In this document: positions 33,901 through 37,575 of the stretch, piece after piece
How positions within the stretch are numbered: the first letter of the stretch is position 1
Layout: each line of letters starts with the position of its first letter
NCBI GenBank assembly: GCA_910587715.1
Contig: CAJUMV010000037.1
Span: 1-37,575 of the forward strand
Length of the DNA: 37,575 nucleotides
DNA from: an uncultured Lachnospiraceae bacterium
Lineage (GTDB): Bacteria > Bacillota > Clostridia > Lachnospirales > Lachnospiraceae
Direction of reading: 5' to 3'
Notes under the pieces: model-generated
The model's input: the letters and a program-made list of their open reading frames with translations, nothing else
Databases searched by the model: none
Told to the model about the DNA's origin: nothing
Program-made: the position numbers and the translations under genes

Positions 33901-36858
33901 CACATTTCCCGTATACAAACCGCTTACATCCAGTTCTGTAAGCGCACTGCACCCGGAAAACATATTGCCCATATCTGTCACGTTTTTCGTATTCAAACCG
34001 TTTACCACAAGCTTTTTCAGACTGCTGCAGCCCGCGAACATACCGTTCATGCTGCGCACATTTCTCGTATCCAGACCGCTTACATCCAGTTCCTCAAGAC
34101 CGCTGCAGCCCGCAAACACTTCCGTCATGCCGGTCACTGACTTTGTCTGAAAACCGTTTAAGTTTAACGACTTTAAACCGGTACACTGATAAAACAAGCC
34201 CCCGATATCCTTCGTCTCGCTCATATTAAGGCAGCTCACATCAATCTCCGTCAGGCCGCTGCAGCCCGCAAACATACCGCGACCGTCCGGATCGAAGCCT
34301 ATCTTCTCCGCACCCATGTACTGAAGCCTGGCTTTCTTAAAGCATTGCAGATCCACACTTTTCAAGCTGCTGCAGCCCGCAAACATGCCTGTCGCGTTAG
34401 TTACCCGACTGGCGTCAAGTCCACTCAGATCCACGCTCTCCAAATTCTCGCATCCGTTAAACAGATCCTGTGTCGCCGTCATGCCAGAGACCTTCACCTG
34501 CGCGGATTTAACCAGTTTCCGATATTTGTTGTTTGTCCACGGAAGCGCATGCCGGTTCCCATAATAATCAATTCGGTCATAGTCTCCTTCGCCCCACAGC
34601 GTAAGCTTACCGGCTTTGTCAATTTCCCAGTTTATTTTTTTAATACTGCCTTCCGCCACCGGAAGCTCCGAGGGATCGCCCACTTGCAGCTTTCCGTTTT
34701 TATAGCGGAACTGATAATTTTGCGCATCCGGGGAGGCAATCTCCGCCCCGTAAGGGACAATCTCATAAACGCCCGCCTTCTGTGTGTCAATATTGCCCTT
34801 ATACTTCACTTTCGGCTCCTTTGACAAGGTAACGCCGGGAAGCAGTCCCTCAACCGTGCAGGTCAGCCTCTCTACCGCCGGAAGGTCTTCCCCCTTCTCG
34901 ATCCGCACATCAGGCGCCGTAATCGTCACATTCCTCCGCCTGATAGAGAAGCGGTAAGCCGTCTTTCCAAGCCGGTACTTACCCGTATCCAGATTCGAGA
35001 CCTGAAAGGAGAGCGTGTAACTGCCCGCCAATGTCGGCGCGGCATCCGTCTCGTCATAAGGCGTTCCGTCAACGAGACTGCCGCTGTAAGACGGCGTAAT
35101 TGTCACACCCGTTATTGAATTGCCAGCCTCATCCATCAGAACCGGCGTCCCCGTATAGGCGCAGGATGTGCCGTCATATTCCTTACTGCTCATCGTAACG
35201 CCTGACACAGAGACGCTTTTTATCGCTCCCTCAGTCGGTTTTTCCTTATATAAAGTCATACTGGCTGACAGGTTTTTGGGCAGCGTTGTCCCCGTATACT
35301 CTGTTCCGTCCGCCTGATACCATGGTCCTTCGGGCAAAGCTACATCAACCTTACAGTTCACAGGCACACCGATCCGCTTAAGCCCGGTACAGCCGTCGAG
35401 CATACCCGTCGCATCCGTGGTCTTTCCCATATCAAAACTGCCAAGATCCAGACTCCCCAGTCCGCCGCATTCCGCAAACATGCCATTCATGTTAGTGACT
35501 GAAGAAGTATCAAAATCACTCACCTCTATTCCCTTCAGATTTTTGCATCCCGCAAACATATGTGACATATTCGTCACATTTCCCGTATCAAAGCCGCCGA
35601 CACCGTTTAGCGTGCGCAGATTCACGCATTGCGCAAACATCCGACTCATGTCCGTCACATTCGATGTCCTGAAGCTGCTGATGTCCAAATTCTGGACATA
35701 AGCCATACTGTCAAACATCCCTGACATATTTTCCACATTCAGAGTACAAAAACCGCTCAAATCCAAATCTGTCACTGGTGAAGAATATGTTCTTTTGTAC
35801 GCATAATAAGCAAACATCCGGCTCATATTCGTTACCTGAGATGTATCCAAATTCTTCAAGGTATCAGCGGTAAGCTCCAACTCTCCGCAATACTCAAACA
35901 TACCGCTCATACTCCGTACGTTTCCCGTCTTCCAGCCGTCAATTTTCAATTTTCTTAAACCGCCGCAATGGGAAAAAAGCCTTCCCATATCCGTCACGCG
36001 TTTTACATCCAGACCAGTCAGATCCAACGATGCAAGACGTCCCCATACAATCAGGTTCCCTTCATCCCAGAGCACATCGTCACCACCCACCGCAAACATG
36101 CCCGCCATATCTGTAAGGCTTCCCGTATCCAAACCTGACAGATCCACAGACTCCAGATACTCCAGCTTAAAAAACAGATTTCTCGTCGAGGTAATCCCTT
36201 TTACGTTCACTTTCGCAGCATTTATTTCCAGTCCTGACCACGGAGGCTTTGCACCGCCCCCTTTTGTGTAGTCACCTGTGCCCTCCAACACAAGTCTCTT
36301 CGAACCGTCATTGTCCTTATATAATGACCATGTAATATCGTTAATTTTATCGCTTCGGATCGGCGTCGCCGCCTGTATTTCCACGCTCTGCGTGACCGCC
36401 ATAGCTTCCGCGTCATTTGCGGACAGGCTGCCCGGCTGCTCTGCGGGCGTCTCCGAAATTTCTTCCTCACTCGGCTGCTGCTGCGTATTTCCCGGCTGCT
36501 CCTCCTCGCTTTCTTCCCCGGAAACATCAGTGTCTCCCGTCTCTTCTACGCCGTCCGGCTCTTCCGGCATCTCTGCTTCACCCTCTTCCGCAGATTTTTC
36601 AGAATTTCCCGCCTCCTCTGCGCCATCATCTGCCGGATGCTCAGACAACTCCGCTCTATCCTCACTTTCCGAGCCGTCAGGATTCTCAGATATTTCCTCC
36701 CTTCCTTCCGTAGATGCCCCCGCTTCCACGCCAGACGCCGAACCTTCCGTCCCCGCCGCTGACACCGATATTTCCGGCATTGTCACCGTCACCGCTGCGG
36801 CAACCAGAACCGCCAGCAATTTTTTCCCGAACACATTCCCTTTCCTGCTCATCCTCAT
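30976..36858 (-). CDS. Giant secreted BspA-like LRR and Ig-like repeat surface protein
   Basis: 1960 residues. A signal peptide (LLAVLVAAAVTVTMPEISVSAAG) leads into a Glu/Ser-rich acidic stretch to about 150. Then come two rounds of the same plan: DUF285-type leucine-rich repeats (units like NVTNMSHMFAGC and LDLSGFDT; about 220-500 and 770-1080), each followed by an MBG/YDG-type module (EYDGT, IYDGQ). From about 1300 there are six or seven Ig-like repeats (YTGKAQKPVVRV, KTDYTVSYRN). Likely an adhesin or scaffold. It ends KGFLWWWR with no LPxTG, membrane helix or cell-wall repeat visible. The ATG at 36852 is an alternative start. Its promoter contains a G10 run. Confidence 0.9.
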   Translation of the reverse strand: MRMSRKGNVFGKKLLAVLVAAAVTVTMPEISVSAAGTEGSASGVEAGASTEGREEISENPDGSESEDRAELSEHPADDGAEEAGNSEKSAEEGEAEMPEEPDGVEETGDTDVSGEESEEEQPGNTQQQPSEEEISETPAEQPGSLSANDAEAMAVTQSVEIQAATPIRSDKINDITWSLYKDNDGSKRLVLEGTGDYTKGGGAKPPWSGLEINAAKVNVKGITSTRNLFFKLEYLESVDLSGLDTGSLTDMAGMFAVGGDDVLWDEGNLIVWGRLASLDLTGLDVKRVTDMGRLFSHCGGLRKLKIDGWKTGNVRSMSGMFEYCGELELTADTLKNLDTSQVTNMSRMFAYYAYKRTYSSPVTDLDLSGFCTLNVENMSGMFDSMAYVQNLDISSFRTSNVTDMSRMFAQCVNLRTLNGVGGFDTGNVTNMSHMFAGCKNLKGIEVSDFDTSSVTNMNGMFAECGGLGSLDLGSFDMGKTTDATGMLDGCTGLKRIGVPVNCKVDVALPEGPWYQADGTEYTGTTLPKNLSASMTLYKEKPTEGAIKSVSVSGVTMSSKEYDGTSCAYTGTPVLMDEAGNSITGVTITPSYSGSLVDGTPYDETDAAPTLAGSYTLSFQVSNLDTGKYRLGKTAYRFSIRRRNVTITAPDVRIEKGEDLPAVERLTCTVEGLLPGVTLSKEPKVKYKGNIDTQKAGVYEIVPYGAEIASPDAQNYQFRYKNGKLQVGDPSELPVAEGSIKKINWEIDKAGKLTLWGEGDYDRIDYYGNRHALPWTNNKYRKLVKSAQVKVSGMTATQDLFNGCENLESVDLSGLDASRVTNATGMFAGCSSLKSVDLQCFKKARLQYMGAEKIGFDPDGRGMFAGCSGLTEIDVSCLNMSETKDIGGLFYQCTGLKSLNLNGFQTKSVTGMTEVFAGCSGLEELDVSGLDTRNVRSMNGMFAGCSSLKKLVVNGLNTKNVTDMGNMFSGCSALTELDVSGLYTGNVTAMYGMFSGCSALTELDLSGFDTRKVEDMSSMFLDCRSLVNLDLSGFDMTAMGTGMMMGSVADGMFSGCNALSCLLTPRNYKCEESVALPKQSDEDIWKDREGKLYTELPRNRADSVLLYRNNYLEDENGNIKQIVTVSGVRMESKIYDGQPCVYVGTAVLTDLDGQRVDTALSYLYQGTLADGSAYKETVQAPAQAGSYTLTVKMPDGEASRYILKKDSYPFTIGQRSLIVSAPSLIIEVGGKVPVLGKDLKWSAEGLIAGEKFLKEPALRFDPNPVLTDRAGSYKIIPDGADAGNNYRISYQNGALLVGEGGDVYPEDLPSDGVIPEGLWIAGISAMGYGYTGKAQKPVVRVYDHKTLLKEKTDYTVSYRNNTKAYPYVESDSAFDPKKAPTVTVTGRGNYTGRDTQTFRILPLDIGATEADGNGSFAADDMTVAYNKKAQKPVPALIWNDKKLKNRTDYTFAYYGGDAGGKLDAVKEAGEYSVVLSGKGNFTGTKRIRLLVTADLKLVGRLSVANPKAQPYTGSAVTPQLTVKDGRTVLTENTHYTVAYSRNTAVGTAYAVVKGIETAGYSGTKRVSFKITGIPVNKAAVTGLPVKGSEFVYGGLAFEPQLSLSRKEKKNGVTTEIPLTEGTDYTVEWQKNREAGTASVIFTGKGAYTGAMKKTFKIKPFDMAANENNRVTAALALSSVPYAKGGAKPKPEVVFQRDDKTTQILEEGRDYTLSYKNQSALYDGSDLQKKPPTVTIKGKGCFKGTYAVPLTYQIMPQNLGNGLRLTAVDKTYRNKKNSYATKVSVTDLDGKALKAGADYDKNVTYTYRDETTVQTAPVKNVSPGGPAVRRAGDVVEANDIIPAGTVICVTVKAKDGGNYTGTLTGEYRISKSSIASAAVSIPKQTYTGQPITLKKEDITVKVKGRPIDENQEKSQWEIVPGSYKNNVKKGTASVTIRGVDNYGGEKTVKFAIKAKGFLWWWR
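33690..34510 (-). repeat. Second DUF285 leucine-rich repeat block
   Basis: About ten units of roughly 23-24 residues in the surface protein, each with a core like TGNVTAMYGMFSGCSALTEL. Neighbouring units are also alike in DNA (for example near 33860 and 33935), so recombination between them is plausible. Confidence 0.8.
35390..36220 (-). repeat. First DUF285 leucine-rich repeat block
   Basis: About ten units of 23-30 residues near the N-terminus of the surface protein, with cores such as TSNVTDMSRMFAQCVNLRTL. They are more diverged from each other than those in the second block. Confidence 0.8.
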
Positions 36859-36966
36859 CTCACCCCGCGACCTAATTTTCTTCTCCCTGAATCATTTACA
36901 CTGCCACACTAATCCTATAAAGCAAAAAAACAACAAAAAACGGCTGCCCATTCTCTGCTGCTTTTT

Positions 36967-36996
36967 ATTATACCCCCCCCCCTAAATTTTCGTCAA
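36967..36996 (-). promoter_or_regulatory. Surface protein promoter with a ten-G run in its spacer
   Basis: On the minus strand: -35 TTGACG (36991-36996), an 18-bp spacer and a consensus -10 TATAAT (36967-36972). Ten consecutive G (plus-strand C at 36973-36982) lie directly against the -10 box. Gain or loss of one G would move the spacing to 19 or to the optimal 17. The start would be near 36960, giving a leader of about 100 bases. Confidence 0.8.
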
Positions 36997-37013
36997 TAAG
37001 ATGAGGAGCAGTT

Positions 37014-37115
37014 CTATCGGCTTTCTCGGCTCAAAAGGAACTCCATCACATTAATCTGCTTAATTCCATCCTCCCCCATCGGCACTTCGTCCAGCGCGTG
37101 GATATAGCTTTCCAC
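37014..37115 (-). pseudogene. Small coding-like remnant upstream of the surface protein
   Basis: A frame from a GTG at 37115 to a TAG at 37014 reads VESYIHALDEVPMGEDGIKQ and then INVMEFLLSRESR. It looks like the C-terminus of a normal protein rather than random sequence, but it has no good ribosome binding site and follows directly after a terminator. It is probably the end of a deleted gene. Family not recognised. Confidence 0.4.
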
Positions 37116-37153
37116 GGTCGCAGACGTGGTTTTTCTCCTATAACACAAAAAAA

Positions 37154-37197
37154 ATATGAGAAAGTTTTTATTTTCCAAGCCAAAAACTTTCTCATAT
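37154..37197 (-). terminator. Rho-independent terminator of the PH/GRAM-like gene
   Basis: A perfect 16-bp stem, ATATGAGAAAGTTTTT (37154-37169) with its complement at 37182-37197 and a 12-base loop. On the minus strand it is followed by a run of eight T. Confidence 0.88.
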
Positions 37198-37257
37198 TCC
37201 TATACAATCCACACTCCAGAAAACTGCCCTGTCATTCAAAACACAGCTTCTATGTAC

Positions 37258-37524
37258 TTACAGTCCCGCTTTTTCCCGAAGATACTCGATCCACACTTTT
37301 CTCTTCATGACAGAGCATTTATGCTTCACGGTCTTTCCGTTTTCGGGATTCAGGCATGTCACCTTGATCCCTGTAGGGATAATCGGAATCAGTCCGCCCA
37401 CATTGACAAGCTTCAGCTCCTTTATATCGCTGTATTTCACGGCAAAATTGCTGACGCCCAGCAGACCACCCGTAAAGATAAACTTCTCATTGGTGAAGAA
37501 GAAATTTCCTCTGGTCTGTGACAT
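37258..37524 (-). CDS. Small PH/GRAM-like domain protein
   Basis: An 88-residue protein, complete, with an in-frame stop upstream of the ATG. The pattern FFFTNEKFIFTGGLLGVSNF then VKYSDIKELKLVN is that of GRAM or bacterial PH-like domains, which bind lipids or peptides. It has no membrane segment. The ribosome binding site is not clear, and TATAAT lies so close upstream (about 37535) that the start may be nearly leaderless. The strong terminator follows after 60 bases. Confidence 0.6.
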   Translation of the reverse strand: MSQTRGNFFFTNEKFIFTGGLLGVSNFAVKYSDIKELKLVNVGGLIPIIPTGIKVTCLNPENGKTVKHKCSVMKRKVWIEYLREKAGL

Positions 37525-37575
37525 CCTAAAATCCCGGTCTGATTATACACTGGTTTAAGCTATTAAGTGATACAG

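Overview
The window looks like chromosomal DNA of an anaerobic gut Firmicute of the Clostridia, most likely Lachnospiraceae. This rests on protein style (Cst-type I-B Cas proteins, BspA-like LRR surface protein, GH20 glycosidase, NhaC antiporter), strong GGAGG ribosome binding sites, sigma-A type promoters with extended -10 boxes, and a dense, mostly minus-strand layout. No rRNA, tRNA, transposase or phage structural gene was seen.

Left end (1-8962): a complete type I-B CRISPR-Cas locus on the minus strand. From one good promoter (8934-8962) it reads cas6, cas8b (with a hidden internal cas11 start at 6982), cas7, cas5, cas3, cas4, cas1, cas2, then a leader and a very small array of two repeats and one spacer. 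Sequence beyond the last repeat resembles a truncated RelE/ParE toxin.

Centre-left (9200-16200): a membrane-anchored FMN-binding-like protein, a Uma2-family nuclease, a gene broken over three frames, glutamine-dependent NAD synthetase, a 665-base stretch with no convincing gene, then hsp33 with an upstream SAM methyltransferase.

Centre (16270-26030): a membrane-anchored GH20 hexosaminidase, a small exporter-like membrane protein, hisC, a SunS-like glycosyltransferase, a small unknown protein, a membrane PH-domain protein, an acyltransferase and a lipoprotein.

Right (26030-37575): an NhaC antiporter with its own promoter, a three-gene ABC exporter, a structured intergenic region with a strongly expressed-looking 25-residue peptide, a 1960-residue secreted repeat protein, a small gene remnant and a small PH/GRAM-like protein.

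The signals I consider most worth following: (1) a 14-bp palindrome TGACA-N4-TGTCA present eight times exactly between 16.0 and 31.5 kb, all inside genes, where chance predicts about 0.04 for the window; (2) a run of ten G between the -35 and -10 boxes of the giant surface protein, as in phase-variable promoters; (3) the 25-residue uncharged hydrophobic peptide with a near-consensus promoter, folded flanks and a possible antisense promoter, a candidate type I toxin-like locus; (4) the internal cas11 start in cas8b; (5) a paired intergenic repeat with compensatory base changes placed between two convergent gene pairs.
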